Shown here: positions 27,713 through 36,986 of the stretch, piece after piece
How positions within the stretch are numbered: the first letter of the stretch is position 1
Layout: each line of letters begins with the position of its first letter
Assembly: GCF_009762795.1 (NCBI RefSeq)
Contig: NZ_CP046400.1
Coordinates: 3,431,501 to 3,495,500 of the forward strand
Direction of reading: 5' to 3'
DNA length: 64,000 nucleotides
Origin: Pseudodesulfovibrio cashew
Lineage (GTDB): Bacteria; Desulfobacterota; Desulfovibrionia; Desulfovibrionales; Desulfovibrionaceae
Notes under the pieces: model-generated
What the model saw: only the letters and a program-made list of their open reading frames with translations
Databases searched by the model: none
What the model was told of the DNA's origin: nothing
Position numbers and translations under genes: made by a program

Positions 27713-28480
27713 CTAATACATGACCTGAACCATGAAGTGCTTGTTATACATGGTGATGCAGAACGACACACACAACGAAATCATCAGATAGATCAACAGG
27801 GCCACGGAAAACGCCTCAAACGGGATGGCGTGGTAGGACTCGATCTGAGTCGCCTGATACATGATCTCGCCGACGCCGATGACCATGCACAAGGATGAGT
27901 TCTTGATCAGGTTGAGGGCCTGGGAAATGAGCGGCGGAATGACGATGCGCAGGGCCTGCGGCAGGATGACATAGCGGTATCCCTGAAGGAAAGAGAGGCC
28001 GACAGCGCGGGACGCTTCAAGCTGATTCTTGGGAATGGAGAAAATGCCCGCCCTGATTTCCTCGGCGATGAAGGCCGAAGTGTACACGGTGAGGGCGATG
28101 ATGCCGGTGATCAACTCGACGTTGAAGAGCATCCATTCGCCGACAAATTCGTGCCCGAAAGCGGTAAACGGTCCAGGAAACCAGTAGTACAGGTCGTTCA
28201 TCCAATTGTTGATAGCATCCGGGATGACGAACTGCGACGCGTTGTACCAGAAAAATATTTGCACAAGCAGCGGCGTGTTCCGGAAAAATTCGGTAAAAGC
28301 CAGGCTGAACCACTGCAGCGGTTTGAAAGGCGTCATGCGCATAACGCAGATGATGATACCCAAAATCATGGCGCACGAAAGCGAGATCGTGGAGATCTGC
28401 ATGGTGGTGACGAAGCCCTCCCACATCCAGCGTGCGGGTTCGCCCGAGAACATCTCAGCCCATTGAAAATGATAGTCCAA
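27713..28480 (-). CDS. Polar amino-acid ABC transporter permease
   Basis: Second HisQ/GlnP-family permease, 255 aa. The EAA loop reads EASRAVGLSFLQGYRYVILPQALRIVIPPLISQ. Its first codon appears to be TTG (28480) with a weak GGA upstream; the first internal ATG (28453) would cut a conserved-looking N terminus. A strong stem-loop precedes it and probably lowers its expression relative to the binding protein. Confidence 0.9.
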   Translation of the reverse strand: MDYHFQWAEMFSGEPARWMWEGFVTTMQISTISLSCAMILGIIICVMRMTPFKPLQWFSLAFTEFFRNTPLLVQIFFWYNASQFVIPDAINNWMNDLYYWFPGPFTAFGHEFVGEWMLFNVELITGIIALTVYTSAFIAEEIRAGIFSIPKNQLEASRAVGLSFLQGYRYVILPQALRIVIPPLISQALNLIKNSSLCMVIGVGEIMYQATQIESYHAIPFEAFSVALLIYLMISLCVSFCITMYNKHFMVQVMY

Positions 28481-28514
28481 AGCTCAATCCATCGGTTGCG
28501 GTGAAACGGGAAAG

Positions 28515-28540
28515 CCGGGAGCGCCCGAAGGCGCTCCCGG
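28515..28540 (-). promoter_or_regulatory. Intercistronic stem-loop (UUCG) after the binding-protein gene
   Basis: A perfect 11-bp stem with the tetraloop TTCG closed by C-G on the transcribed strand, the exceptionally stable C(UUCG)G hairpin. It lies 20 nt after the binding-protein stop and before the permease genes, with no real T-run after it. It probably protects the upstream message or attenuates the downstream genes rather than terminating fully. Confidence 0.65.
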
Positions 28541-28560
28541 TAAATGGGACCGTAACAGTC

Positions 28561-29367
28561 TTACATGGGCCAGAGCTCGATGGTCCAACCTTCAGGCAGG
28601 TCGTAACCCATCCACTTCTTGAACAGCTTGTGGTAGGTGCCGTCGAGCCACATCTCGTTCAGGCTCTTGTTGACGAAATCGCGGAAGGCGGAATCATCCT
28701 GGGGCACGCCGAGACCGTAAGGTTCGGAGGAGAAGAACTCGCCGACGATTTCCCACATTTCGGGATTGTCGTCGCCAGCCTTCAGACCGGCCAGGATGCC
28801 GGAGTCGGTGGTCACAGCCTTAACCTTGCCCTGCTTCAGAGCCATGAAGGCCTGCGGGTATTCGTCATAGGAGATGACCTGGGCCTTGGGCTGAGCGGCC
28901 TTGATATTTTTTTCGGAGGTGGAACCCTTGACGGTGCCGACCTTCTTGTTGGCCAGATCGGCGGTGGACTTGATGCCGGAGTCCTTCTTCACGAGCAGCT
29001 TCTGACCATCCATGAAGTAGGTGATGGAGAAGTCGATCTGCTCGTCACGGGAAAACTTGTGGGTCATGGTAGCGGCCAGCATGTCCACGGAACCCTGGGC
29101 CAGCATCGGAATGCGGTTCTTGGAGGTGACGACCTTGAACTCGGTCTTCACGCCCAGCTTGTCGGCGATGTACTTGCAGACGTCGACGTCGAATCCGACC
29201 AGTTCCTTGGTGTCGGGATCAATGAAGCCGAACAGGTTGACGGAATCCTTGACGCCGCAGACCAGCACGCCGGCCTTCTTTACGTCTTCGATCTTGCCAG
29301 CGGACGCCACTGACGCGGCGAACATGAAGGACAGCACCAGAGCCAGAACAATAACTAAACGTTTCAT
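28561..29367 (-). CDS. Polar amino-acid ABC transporter substrate-binding protein
   Basis: Periplasmic family-3 binding protein, 268 aa, with a signal peptide (VLALVLSFMFAASVASA). The mature part begins GKIEDVKKAGVLVCGVKDSV. It contains FGFIDPDTKELVGFDVDVCKYIADKLG, the typical ligand-binding beginning of glutamine/aspartate-type proteins, and ends LFKKWMGYDLPEGW. The ATG at 29367 follows GAGGAGG. The exact amino acid carried cannot be told. Confidence 0.94.
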   Translation of the reverse strand: MKRLVIVLALVLSFMFAASVASAGKIEDVKKAGVLVCGVKDSVNLFGFIDPDTKELVGFDVDVCKYIADKLGVKTEFKVVTSKNRIPMLAQGSVDMLAATMTHKFSRDEQIDFSITYFMDGQKLLVKKDSGIKSTADLANKKVGTVKGSTSEKNIKAAQPKAQVISYDEYPQAFMALKQGKVKAVTTDSGILAGLKAGDDNPEMWEIVGEFFSSEPYGLGVPQDDSAFRDFVNKSLNEMWLDGTYHKLFKKWMGYDLPEGWTIELWPM

Positions 29368-29403
29368 AGTTCCTCCTCTCATAGGAATTACGGGTTATAC
29401 AGA

Positions 29404-30132
29404 TTAAAGAATTTCCTTCAGGAAGTTCTTGGCACGCTCGTGTTTGGGATTCTTGAAGAACTCATCCGGCGGAGCCTGTTCAACGACGACGCCGCCGTCC
29501 ATGAACAGGACACGGTCCGCAACTTCGCGGGCGAACCCCATCTCGTGGGTGACGCAGAGCATGGTCATGCCCTCCCGCGCCAGGTCCTTCATGACGTTGA
29601 GAACCTCGTTGATCATCTCCGGGTCCAAAGCCGAGGTGGGCTCGTCAAAAAGCATCACCTTGGGCTTCATGGCCAGGGATCGGGCAATAGCCACTCGCTG
29701 CTGTTGACCGCCCGAAAGTTCGGCGGGATACTTGTGCGCCTGGTCATGGATGCCGACGCGCTCTAGGAGTTGCAGTGCATTCGCCTCGGCCTCGTCCTTG
29801 GACACGCCCTTGACCTTGATGGGGGCCAAGGTCACGTTCTTCAGGACCGACAGGTGCGGATAGAGATTGAACTGCTGAAATACGATGCCGATCTCCGCAC
29901 GCAACTTGTTGACGTTGACATCCTTGGCCAGGATGTCCTTGCCGTCAAAAAGGATCTGGCCCTTCTGGTACTCCTCCAGCCGATTAATGCACCGAATGAA
30001 GGTGGACTTGCCGGACCCGGAGGGGCCACAGATAACCAGGACCTCTCCCTTGTCCACGGACTCATTGATCCCTTGCAGGACATGAAAATCACCATACCAT
30101 TTGTGCAGCTTCTGCACTTCGATCATTGCCAT
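29404..30132 (-). CDS. glnQ: Polar amino-acid ABC transporter ATP-binding protein
   Basis: A 242-aa ATPase of the GlnQ/HisP group: Walker [11 protein letters not shown]-loop [17 protein letters not shown], signature [15 protein letters not shown], Walker [15 protein letters not shown] and the switch His in CVTHEMGFA. It energises import by the two permeases encoded downstream. First gene of the four-gene transporter operon. A GGAG ribosome site lies 12 nt before the ATG. Confidence 0.96.
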   Translation of the reverse strand: MAMIEVQKLHKWYGDFHVLQGINESVDKGEVLVICGPSGSGKSTFIRCINRLEEYQKGQILFDGKDILAKDVNVNKLRAEIGIVFQQFNLYPHLSVLKNVTLAPIKVKGVSKDEAEANALQLLERVGIHDQAHKYPAELSGGQQQRVAIARSLAMKPKVMLFDEPTSALDPEMINEVLNVMKDLAREGMTMLCVTHEMGFAREVADRVLFMDGGVVVEQAPPDEFFKNPKHERAKNFLKEIL

Positions 30133-30592
30133 GTTCTCGATAACTCCAAACTGAAATTGGACAAAAAAATGAAGCCTGGCACCGTGTCGGACAGCCCCTC
30201 CGACCGCCAGGCCAAAATGTCAAAATTGCCTGTAAGTTGTTATCTGATTCGGTAAAAAAGTCAAGGTGCTGTTCCTTTTTCGGTCAGTGATGACATGGCT
30301 GTCAAATATGCGTTTGACTCATATCGACGTCCGATCATACTGAAATCGAAGCCCTTTCCTTTTGTCTGATTTTGGGATTGATCATTTTTGTCAAGCTACT
30401 CCTTTTTTCAATACATTTTTTTATCACTATCAACAACACAGATACTCGGTTTTCCACTACCAAGGGAAAACAACGGTTGCAGCAGGGATGATGCAGTCTC
30501 ACCCGAGCGCTGATACCGATGCATAATGAGATATAGACAAAAAAAAGACCCGCTCCGAAGAGCGGGTCTCATGTTGCGTCTTGATGCCGCGG
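30133..30592 (-). other. Intergenic region: leader of the transporter operon and qrc terminator
   Basis: The part nearest glnQ should hold its promoter. Read on the minus strand, TTGACT followed about 15 nt later by TAACAA is the best weak -35/-10 candidate (about 30235-30265). A small hairpin, GTCGGA/TCCGAC (30186-30204), lies in the leader. The left-hand end of the qrc transcript is closed by the terminator at 30547-30568. No gene is seen. Confidence 0.45.
30547..30568 (-). terminator. Terminator of the qrc operon
   Basis: A perfect 9-bp stem, GACCCGCTC/GAGCGGGTC, with a TTCG tetraloop on the transcribed strand and a run of eight Ts immediately after. A textbook Rho-independent terminator 25 nt beyond the qrcD stop codon. 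Confidence 0.92.
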
Positions 30593-31834
30593 CTACTTTT
30601 CGGACTGATAGTTCAGGCCGACCTCTTGCGGGAAGAGGGGCAGGTAGCGGTAGACCAGGCTGAGGACCAGGAATCCGTAAGCGACGATCATGATGGACGA
30701 TGCGTACTCCACCCAGTTGGCGTAGTAGATCTGCCAGTCGTCGAACGGCATGGCCGGGAAAGCGATGGTCTGGACGGTGAAGATGTAGCGGTTCAGGGAC
30801 ACGCCGAGGCAGTCCAGAATGGCTGCGGTGTACATCAGCACCGGACGGTTGCGGATGGACGGAGTGACCAGCATGATGGCCGGAACCACGCCGCACAGGA
30901 TCAGTTCGGTCCAGAGCAGCCACTTGCCGTAGGCTACGCCGTAGAACATCTGATCGAAGGTCAGGCCGACGGACGGCAGGTAACCGGTGGCCCAAGCCCA
31001 GGTGTCGAGGATCTTGAAGAACATATAGACACAGAGCATGGAACCGGCAATTTTCGCCATCAGGGCCTTGGTCTTATAGTCCACCAGCTTCTTGCCGGTC
31101 AGCTTCTCCATGAAGGTGGCGACCAGGACGGTGAAGACCGGGCCGGAACCGACAGCGGAGAGCACGAACAGGAAGAAGGTCCAGGGCCAGATGAAGAAAC
31201 CCTCGCGGAAGGCGAACGGACGGCCGATGAGCACGCCGTACATACCGCCAAGGGAACCCTGGTGGAAGGTGGACAGGAAGGCGCCGATACCCGCGAACAG
31301 AGCCATGTTGACGTGCATGTTGTGCGCCAGGGCATGGATGAACGGGATCTTGTTCAGCTGCTTCTGCTCCAGGACCAGCGGGACGAACTCGATGATCAGT
31401 ACGGTGCAGTAACAGGTGATGCAGAAGATAACTTCGGTCAGCATGGAGTGGACGTTCGGGTGCCAGTAGCCGAACCAGGCGCGGCCCGGCTGGCCAATGT
31501 CGAGCGTCAGCACCAGCATGGCGCCGGAGTAGCAGATGAAGCCGACCACGACCGTAAGGTTGATGATCTTCTCAAGCTGCTTGATTTTCAGAATGTACTT
31601 GAGCAGTCCGGTGAAAAACGCACCGGCGCCGAGGGCGATGACTGCCAAGTCAAAGGTAATCCAGGCACCGAACCCGAAGTAGTTATCCAGGCCGGTGGTA
31701 CCGATTCCGTTATAGAGCACGAGGACGGCGGCGTAGAGACCCCAGAGGAAGAAGCCGAGAATAACGGCAATCCATATGAGGTATTGGCCAAAACCGCAAC
31801 GCTGCACCCCTTCCGGGAAGAGTTTGCTATCCAT
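30593..31834 (-). CDS. qrcD: Qrc complex membrane subunit QrcD (NrfD family)
   Basis: A 413-aa NrfD/PsrC-type integral membrane protein with about ten helices that binds menaquinone. It receives electrons from the periplasmic Qrc subunits in a proton-motive loop. Visible elements include GQPGRAWFGYWHPNVHSMLTEV near residue 110 and WTFFLFVLSAVGSGPVF. The ATG at 31834 follows GGGAGG. Last gene of qrcABCD, which is characteristic of sulfate reducers that oxidise periplasmic hydrogen or formate. Confidence 0.94.
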   Translation of the reverse strand: MDSKLFPEGVQRCGFGQYLIWIAVILGFFLWGLYAAVLVLYNGIGTTGLDNYFGFGAWITFDLAVIALGAGAFFTGLLKYILKIKQLEKIINLTVVVGFICYSGAMLVLTLDIGQPGRAWFGYWHPNVHSMLTEVIFCITCYCTVLIIEFVPLVLEQKQLNKIPFIHALAHNMHVNMALFAGIGAFLSTFHQGSLGGMYGVLIGRPFAFREGFFIWPWTFFLFVLSAVGSGPVFTVLVATFMEKLTGKKLVDYKTKALMAKIAGSMLCVYMFFKILDTWAWATGYLPSVGLTFDQMFYGVAYGKWLLWTELILCGVVPAIMLVTPSIRNRPVLMYTAAILDCLGVSLNRYIFTVQTIAFPAMPFDDWQIYYANWVEYASSIMIVAYGFLVLSLVYRYLPLFPQEVGLNYQSEK

Positions 31835-31847
31835 TTTCAGCCTCCCT

Positions 31848-32660
31848 TTAGTGATGGCCGCCGCCATCGGCGTTGTAGTTGTCGCCCTGCTTGCGGACCC
31901 ATTCACGTTCGCTCATGTAGTAGACCTGCGGAGCCAGGCCAAGCTTCTCGAGCAGACGGAATGCATGCTTGCTGCGGGACAGCTCGTAAACAGCATGTTC
32001 CGGGTTGTTGAGATCGCCGAAGCTGATCGCCTTGGTCGGACAGATCTCGGTACAGGCGGTGACGTACGCGCCATCAGGCAGGTTCATGGGATCCTCGCCG
32101 TTCTGGCGAGCTTCATTCTTGGCATCCAGGTAGCGGGAGTGGCAGAAGTTGCACTTCTCGACCACGCCGCGCGGGCGCACGGACACGGAGGGAGAGAGTC
32201 CCTTGTCCATGCCTTCGGGCCAAAGCGGATCCCACCAGTTGAAGTACCGTGCGTGGTAGGGGCAGGCAGCCATACAGTACCTACAGCCGATGCATCGGGG
32301 GTAGATCTGCGAGACGATGCCGCCCTCTTCGTTCTTGTCCGTGGCCACGACCGGGCACACAGGCACACAGGCGGGGTTGCCGCACTGCATGCAGGGCCTG
32401 GGCAGGTAGGCGGTCTCGTGATCCGGGAAGGCCTTACCGTTGGACAGTTCGTAGACGTTCATCCAGGTCAGGGTCCTGAGCTTGTTGGTCGCGTCGTCGC
32501 GATCCTTGGTCAGTGCCTGAACATAGTTATAGGGGTCCTTCTTGGTCATGGGAGCGATATTGTTCTCCACCTGGCAGCCGACCATACAGGCGCCGCAGCC
32601 GGTGCATTTGTCAATATCGATGACCATGCCCCATTTGATCTTGAATTCTTTTAATTGCAT
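31848..32660 (-). CDS. qrcC: Qrc complex iron-sulfur subunit QrcC
   Basis: A 270-aa periplasmic polyferredoxin of the DmsB/PsrB type. It carries the four Cys groups CTGCGACMVGC, CMQCGNPACVPVCP, CIGCRYCMAACPYHARYF and the late C-N-F-C / C-P group (KCNFCHSRY, CTEICPTKAI). It wires QrcB and the cytochrome QrcA to QrcD. The ATG at 32660 with GGGGA upstream is preferred over an earlier in-frame start. It has no signal of its own, so export with Tat-bearing QrcB is inferred. Confidence 0.94.
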   Translation of the reverse strand: MQLKEFKIKWGMVIDIDKCTGCGACMVGCQVENNIAPMTKKDPYNYVQALTKDRDDATNKLRTLTWMNVYELSNGKAFPDHETAYLPRPCMQCGNPACVPVCPVVATDKNEEGGIVSQIYPRCIGCRYCMAACPYHARYFNWWDPLWPEGMDKGLSPSVSVRPRGVVEKCNFCHSRYLDAKNEARQNGEDPMNLPDGAYVTACTEICPTKAISFGDLNNPEHAVYELSRSKHAFRLLEKLGLAPQVYYMSEREWVRKQGDNYNADGGGHH

Positions 32661-32671
32661 GTCGGTTCCCC

Positions 32672-34621
32672 TTAGATTTTGGCGACGTTCACAGTGGAAC
32701 CGGCCCAAGTGGAGGCGCCAGTGGCGGCCTCCGAGCTCACCGTGAGGATCTTGTAGACATTATCGCCCTTGCCCTTCGAGAACTCGTCGCCGACGGTGTG
32801 TCCCATGCCCAGGGGGGCGGCCACGGTGTCGGTCATTACGCCCTCGAAGATCTGAACCAGCGCTTCGCACTCGCCGGCGCCGCCGGAGAGCTTGATCGCG
32901 GAGCCGACGGAAACGCCGAGCTTCGCGGCCGTGACGGAGTTCAGCATGACCACCATCTTCTCGCCGAGAAGCTGGTTATTGCTGATCGTACAGGGAGCGT
33001 TGGGGGTCGTGGCCTGGTTGGCCGTACCCACGTTCAGCAGGGTGTAGGGAGCCAGGCTTATGGCGCCGGAGCCCTTGACGGGAATCGCGGCCTTGCCCAG
33101 CACGGCTGCGGCCAGAGACACTCCGGAAACGTCCGCAGTGTCCTCCAGGACGTAGGCGGCACCCTCGGTCAACTCATCCATATCCGCGCCAATGGCCGCG
33201 ACCTTGGCTTCGATGACCTCATCGAAGGTCTCGGCTCCGAGATCGGCCAGGCCGAGCACGAAGTCACCCGCGGTCATGACGTCCAGCGTCGGCTTGCAGA
33301 CCGGGCCACCCAGGGAATAGGTGGCGGCGGCCACGCCGTAAGGGCTGGCGACGTCCTCGAAGCGCTCGAAGGAGTGCGGAGTGGGCAGGACGAGATCCGC
33401 GGCAGCGGTAGTCTCGGTGTTAACGCAATCGAAGGCCACGGTGAAGCCGGCCTTGACCTGGTCGGTCAGGGCATAGGCGGGGTTGGCCTCGTAAACAAAC
33501 AGCAGGTCGGTATCAACGCCCTGCAGGATGTCCTGCTTGAGCATGTCGCTGCGGGACATGGCCCCGGACAGAGCCTTGCCGAACTCGGGCAGCACTTTCA
33601 TGCCGCCGCCGAGCAGCAGGTTGAGGGCAAAGGCCGCACAATGTGAGGCCACGGAACCGCCGGGAACGACCACCGGGCTGGAAGCGGCCAGAAGCTGCTT
33701 GGCAACGGCGGCCAGGACATCGGCCTTGACGCCGGTGGCGGCTTCGACCTTGGCCGGGGTAAACCCGCTCATGACCATGGCCTTGAACTGGGCGAAATCG
33801 GCCGCGGGCACGGACTTGCCAGCCTGCAGCACATAGTAGCAGAGGCCCAGGGTGAAGGCGGCCATGCCTTCGGCCGGAACGGGCACCCACTTGGAGGTGA
33901 CCGAGGCGGTCTTGGTCTGCATGGGACCGGCGAAGATGAACTTGCCGGACTCGTTGGCGGCGAAGGCCTTGAGGTTAGCCACGGTGGGGCCCCAGGATTC
34001 CAGGGCGTCCGCGCCGGCCAACAGGACGACGTCGCTGTTTTCCAGGTCATATCCGATCTGTCCGGAACCGCCCATCAGGCCGGCCCACGCCTTGCTTGCC
34101 GCCTGCATGTCGCAGGGCATGGCATAGAAGGCGTCGCTGCCCTTTTCAGTGAGCAGTGCGGAGAAGACTTCGTTGACTGTGCCGGTCTGGTCGCCCGAAA
34201 TGACGGCGACCTTGCTGCCGGCTGCGTCCAGCTTTTCGGCGACGATCTCCTTGGCTTTGTCCCAGGAGATGGCCTCGCCTTTCAGCATGGGCGATTTGAT
34301 CCGGGTCGGGCTGTTCTTAACCTGCACGCTGTTGGCGCACAGGGGGCAGACGCCCCCGCCGGAAAGCGGGTTTTCCGGGTTGCCTTCGACTCCGAAGGCC
34401 TCGCCGGCAACGGTACGCACCTTCACGGCGCAACCGGATTCACACATTTTCGACACGGTAGGTAGGCCTTTGGTTTCCCCGTATGTCAGTTTGGGAATCC
34501 AAGGCCAATTCTGCGTCCAGATGGACACATCATCAAGGGCGGTCCACACCGTCGGTGTAAAAAGGATACCGACGGTCGCGCCCGCGCCCAACTGTAAAAA
34601 AGCTCTGCGTGCTACGCTCAT
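32672..34621 (-). CDS. qrcB: Qrc complex molybdopterin-oxidoreductase-like subunit QrcB
   Basis: A 649-aa protein of the molybdopterin oxidoreductase fold with a Tat signal (ARRAFLQLGAGATVG). An N-terminal cluster region (CESGCAVKV, then GGGVCPLC) precedes the main domains. In the characterised D. vulgaris Qrc complex this subunit keeps the fold but lacks molybdenum, acting as a scaffold and electron conduit. Nothing here suggests a restored active site. At 649 aa it is close to QrcB length and shorter than catalytic homologues. Start: ATG at 34621 after AAGGGG. Confidence 0.93.
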   Translation of the reverse strand: MSVARRAFLQLGAGATVGILFTPTVWTALDDVSIWTQNWPWIPKLTYGETKGLPTVSKMCESGCAVKVRTVAGEAFGVEGNPENPLSGGGVCPLCANSVQVKNSPTRIKSPMLKGEAISWDKAKEIVAEKLDAAGSKVAVISGDQTGTVNEVFSALLTEKGSDAFYAMPCDMQAASKAWAGLMGGSGQIGYDLENSDVVLLAGADALESWGPTVANLKAFAANESGKFIFAGPMQTKTASVTSKWVPVPAEGMAAFTLGLCYYVLQAGKSVPAADFAQFKAMVMSGFTPAKVEAATGVKADVLAAVAKQLLAASSPVVVPGGSVASHCAAFALNLLLGGGMKVLPEFGKALSGAMSRSDMLKQDILQGVDTDLLFVYEANPAYALTDQVKAGFTVAFDCVNTETTAAADLVLPTPHSFERFEDVASPYGVAAATYSLGGPVCKPTLDVMTAGDFVLGLADLGAETFDEVIEAKVAAIGADMDELTEGAAYVLEDTADVSGVSLAAAVLGKAAIPVKGSGAISLAPYTLLNVGTANQATTPNAPCTISNNQLLGEKMVVMLNSVTAAKLGVSVGSAIKLSGGAGECEALVQIFEGVMTDTVAAPLGMGHTVGDEFSKGKGDNVYKILTVSSEAATGASTWAGSTVNVAKI

Positions 34622-34634
34622 TATCAGTACCCCT

Positions 34635-35384
34635 TTACTTATGACAGGTGTAGCATGCGTTGGGCTGGCCCTTGAGGGCGTGGCACCGTTCACATTTCCA
34701 CATCTTCATGGTCATCTTGCTGTAGCCGGACAGAATATTGCGCTCGAATGCCGGAGGAACATCATTTTCATGAATGTCCTTCAGGTGACACAGGTTGCAA
34801 TTCTGCTCGGGAGCATCTCCCTCGAACACGGAGGGATCCACGACACTGGCCAAGTCCTTCTTCATCTCGGCCATTTCCGCGATATCCAGCCCTTCGTGAG
34901 CCTTGTGGGAGAAATAGACGTTGTCGGGCTGGTACTGGTAGTTCAGCCAGGGAACCTCACGACCCTGGATGAGGTACTTTACCACGTACTCCCGCTCCGC
35001 CTTGATTTTGTCATCGTCGCCGGAAAGCAGGTTGTCCTCAATGGCACCCAGTTCCGCCTTGATGATTGCGTCGGTGTCATTCGGATCAATGCCTTCGTCG
35101 GCGATGGCTTCCATCGCTTCCTCGGGATCGACCGCGTGACATTCGGCGCAGACTTCGTTGGTCGGGAATCCGGCATAAGAACCGTCATCCCGGAAAAAGT
35201 GACAGCTTTCGCAATCCATTCCCTGGCCCTCCACATGGACCGCATGGGAAAACCACACGGGCTGCTCTACGTCTTCGTAGAACAGACCGGGCAAAACCGC
35301 CCAGCCCAAAATGCAGGTGGCCAGGAAGCCGATGATAAAGGGTAGTACCCCTCCACACCGTTTCGATGCTTTTCTTTCCTCCAT
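34635..35384 (-). CDS. qrcA: Qrc complex multiheme cytochrome c subunit QrcA
   Basis: A 249-aa membrane-anchored periplasmic cytochrome that takes electrons from tetraheme cytochrome c3. One N-terminal anchor helix (VLPFIIGFLATCILGWAVLPGLF) is followed by five CXXCH haem sites: CESCH, CAECH, CNLCH, CERCH and CYTCH, the last at the C terminus. The D. vulgaris protein is described as hexahaem, so one site is not obvious here. First gene of qrcABCD; a palindrome and a possible promoter lie just upstream. Confidence 0.93.
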   Translation of the reverse strand: MEERKASKRCGGVLPFIIGFLATCILGWAVLPGLFYEDVEQPVWFSHAVHVEGQGMDCESCHFFRDDGSYAGFPTNEVCAECHAVDPEEAMEAIADEGIDPNDTDAIIKAELGAIEDNLLSGDDDKIKAEREYVVKYLIQGREVPWLNYQYQPDNVYFSHKAHEGLDIAEMAEMKKDLASVVDPSVFEGDAPEQNCNLCHLKDIHENDVPPAFERNILSGYSKMTMKMWKCERCHALKGQPNACYTCHK

Positions 35385-35411
35385 AACCTCGCCCCATCAC
35401 TCTAAAGTTTA

Positions 35412-35424
35412 TGTGAAAATCACA
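35412..35424 (-). promoter_or_regulatory. Palindrome in the qrcA leader
   Basis: TGTGA-AAA-TCACA, a perfect inverted repeat 28 nt upstream of the qrcA start. It resembles half-sites of CRP/FNR-type or Rex regulators but the spacer is only three bases, so the regulator cannot be named. Confidence 0.4.
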
Positions 35425-35441
35425 CCAATTGAACTACGTTC

Positions 35442-35492
35442 CCATACGGTAAGGAACGATTTGGTGTCAAGACAATATGAATATTTTCACGA
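35442..35492 (-). promoter_or_regulatory. Possible qrc promoter with Rex-like box
   Basis: On the minus strand a perfect TTGACA (35470-35465) is followed 17 nt later by a weak GTATGG. Just upstream of the -35, TCGTGAAAATATTCATAT (35492-35475) matches 13 of 18 positions of the Rex consensus TTGTGAAATATTTCACAA. Rex senses NADH/NAD and controls energy genes in Desulfovibrio; its action here is inference. Confidence 0.4.
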
Positions 35493-35547
35493 TCTCCACA
35501 AAAGGAAATCCGAAGGGATATTCAAAGGCTATGAGATATTATCCGGC

Positions 35548-36984
35548 CTATGAAGTTTTCCCGACCCGCCCGTATTCGTCGTCGAAACGGACAATGTCAT
35601 CCTCTTCCAGGTAAGGACCGGATTGAATTTCGATAATATTGAGAAGCACCTTGCCGGGATTGGCGAGACGGTGCTGGGAGGCCTTGGGAATATCCACGGA
35701 CTGGTTCTCCACCAGGATGCGAGGCTCGTTGTCCACCTCCACCTCGGCGGTGCCGTCCACGACCACCCAATGTTCGCTGCGGTGGTGGTGCATCTGGGAA
35801 CTGAGGCGTGCGCCGGGGACCACCTGGATGCGCTTGATCTTGTAGTGCGGCCCCTCCTCCAACACCGTGTAATTGCCCCACGGGCGATGCACGGTTGGAT
35901 GGCTTTCCACCAGTTGGCTCCCCTGCGCCCTGAGGGTCTCAACCACGTCGCGCACCATCTGCACGCGGGGCATGGGGCATGCCAAAGTGGCGTCACGCGT
36001 CTGGACCATGATCATGTCTTCCACGCCCACGGCGGCCAGCTTGCCTCCCTCACTGATGAGCAACGAATTACGACAGTCCAGGGCCAGAACATCACCCTGG
36101 ATGACGTTGCCGTTCGAGTCTTTCTCACCCAGGCGGTACATGGCTTCCCAACTGCCCAGGTCATCCCAGCGGAACCCGGCCCGCACCACCGCGATGTTAT
36201 CGATCTTCTCGACCACACCATAGTCGACGGATATGTTCGGAATTTCACGATAGGCCTGCACCAGGGGAACCTCGTCCCGGGCCATCCACCACTCCCAGAG
36301 TTCGGGCTGGCATTTAGCCACCTGGGTCAGAAAATCCTTGATCCGAAACAGAAACATGCCGCTGTTCCAGAGATGCCGTCCCCCTTTCACGAAGCCCTCG
36401 GCCGTTTTCAGGTCCGGTTTCTCCACAAACCCGTCAACGGCACTGGCGCCCTCGCCCAAATCCTCGCCCAGAGTAATGTAGCCGTACCCGGTCTCCGGGT
36501 GGCGCGGCTCCACGCCAAAGGTGACGAAATGCCCATCGGCTGCCAGCCTGGAGGCCCGCTCCAGGTCCCCGGTCCACGCCTCGCTGCCACCAATGAGGTG
36601 GTCGGACGGAAACACGGCGGCAAGGGCGTTCAGGTTGTCCCCCGCCACCCTATCCAGCCCGAGCATGATCGCGGGCAGTGTGTTACGCCCCAGCGGCTCG
36701 GCCAGGACCTGGCTCTCCAGCCCCGGATCCATGGCGGTTATCTGTTTGCGGACCTCGAAGACGTGCTCCTCATTGGTCACTACCCAGATGCGCGACGGTT
36801 CAAAGGCCTCCAGCACTCTGGCCACGGTCTGCTGGAGCAAAGTCAGTTCCCCGCCCAGTACCAGCAACTGCTTGGGCAGGAGGTTGCGGCTCAAAGGCCA
36901 CAGCCTGGTGCCGGAACCTCCGGCAAGAATAATGGCGTGGCATTCCTCGGCGAACTCGACCTTCACGGCATCGGGCTTGTCCAT
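35548..36984 (-). CDS. manC: Mannose-1-phosphate guanylyltransferase / mannose-6-phosphate isomerase
   Basis: A 478-aa bifunctional enzyme making GDP-mannose for surface polysaccharide. The nucleotidyltransferase domain has ILAGGSGTRLWPLSRN, VTNEEHVFEV, VFPSDHLI and GYGYITLG. The C-terminal cupin (about residues 370-475) is the phosphomannose isomerase part: HRPWGNYTVLEEG, then KIKRIQVVPGARLSSQMHHH and EHWVVVDGTAEV. A GAGGA site precedes the ATG, which lies 2 nt after the rfbC stop. Confidence 0.95.
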   Translation of the reverse strand: MDKPDAVKVEFAEECHAIILAGGSGTRLWPLSRNLLPKQLLVLGGELTLLQQTVARVLEAFEPSRIWVVTNEEHVFEVRKQITAMDPGLESQVLAEPLGRNTLPAIMLGLDRVAGDNLNALAAVFPSDHLIGGSEAWTGDLERASRLAADGHFVTFGVEPRHPETGYGYITLGEDLGEGASAVDGFVEKPDLKTAEGFVKGGRHLWNSGMFLFRIKDFLTQVAKCQPELWEWWMARDEVPLVQAYREIPNISVDYGVVEKIDNIAVVRAGFRWDDLGSWEAMYRLGEKDSNGNVIQGDVLALDCRNSLLISEGGKLAAVGVEDMIMVQTRDATLACPMPRVQMVRDVVETLRAQGSQLVESHPTVHRPWGNYTVLEEGPHYKIKRIQVVPGARLSSQMHHHRSEHWVVVDGTAEVEVDNEPRILVENQSVDIPKASQHRLANPGKVLLNIIEIQSGPYLEEDDIVRFDDEYGRVGKTS

Positions 36985-36986
36985 GG

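Noticed and set aside
30581..32011. 476-codon plus-strand frame
   Set aside because: Shadow of qrcD and qrcC; rich in Glu/Gly/His without motifs.
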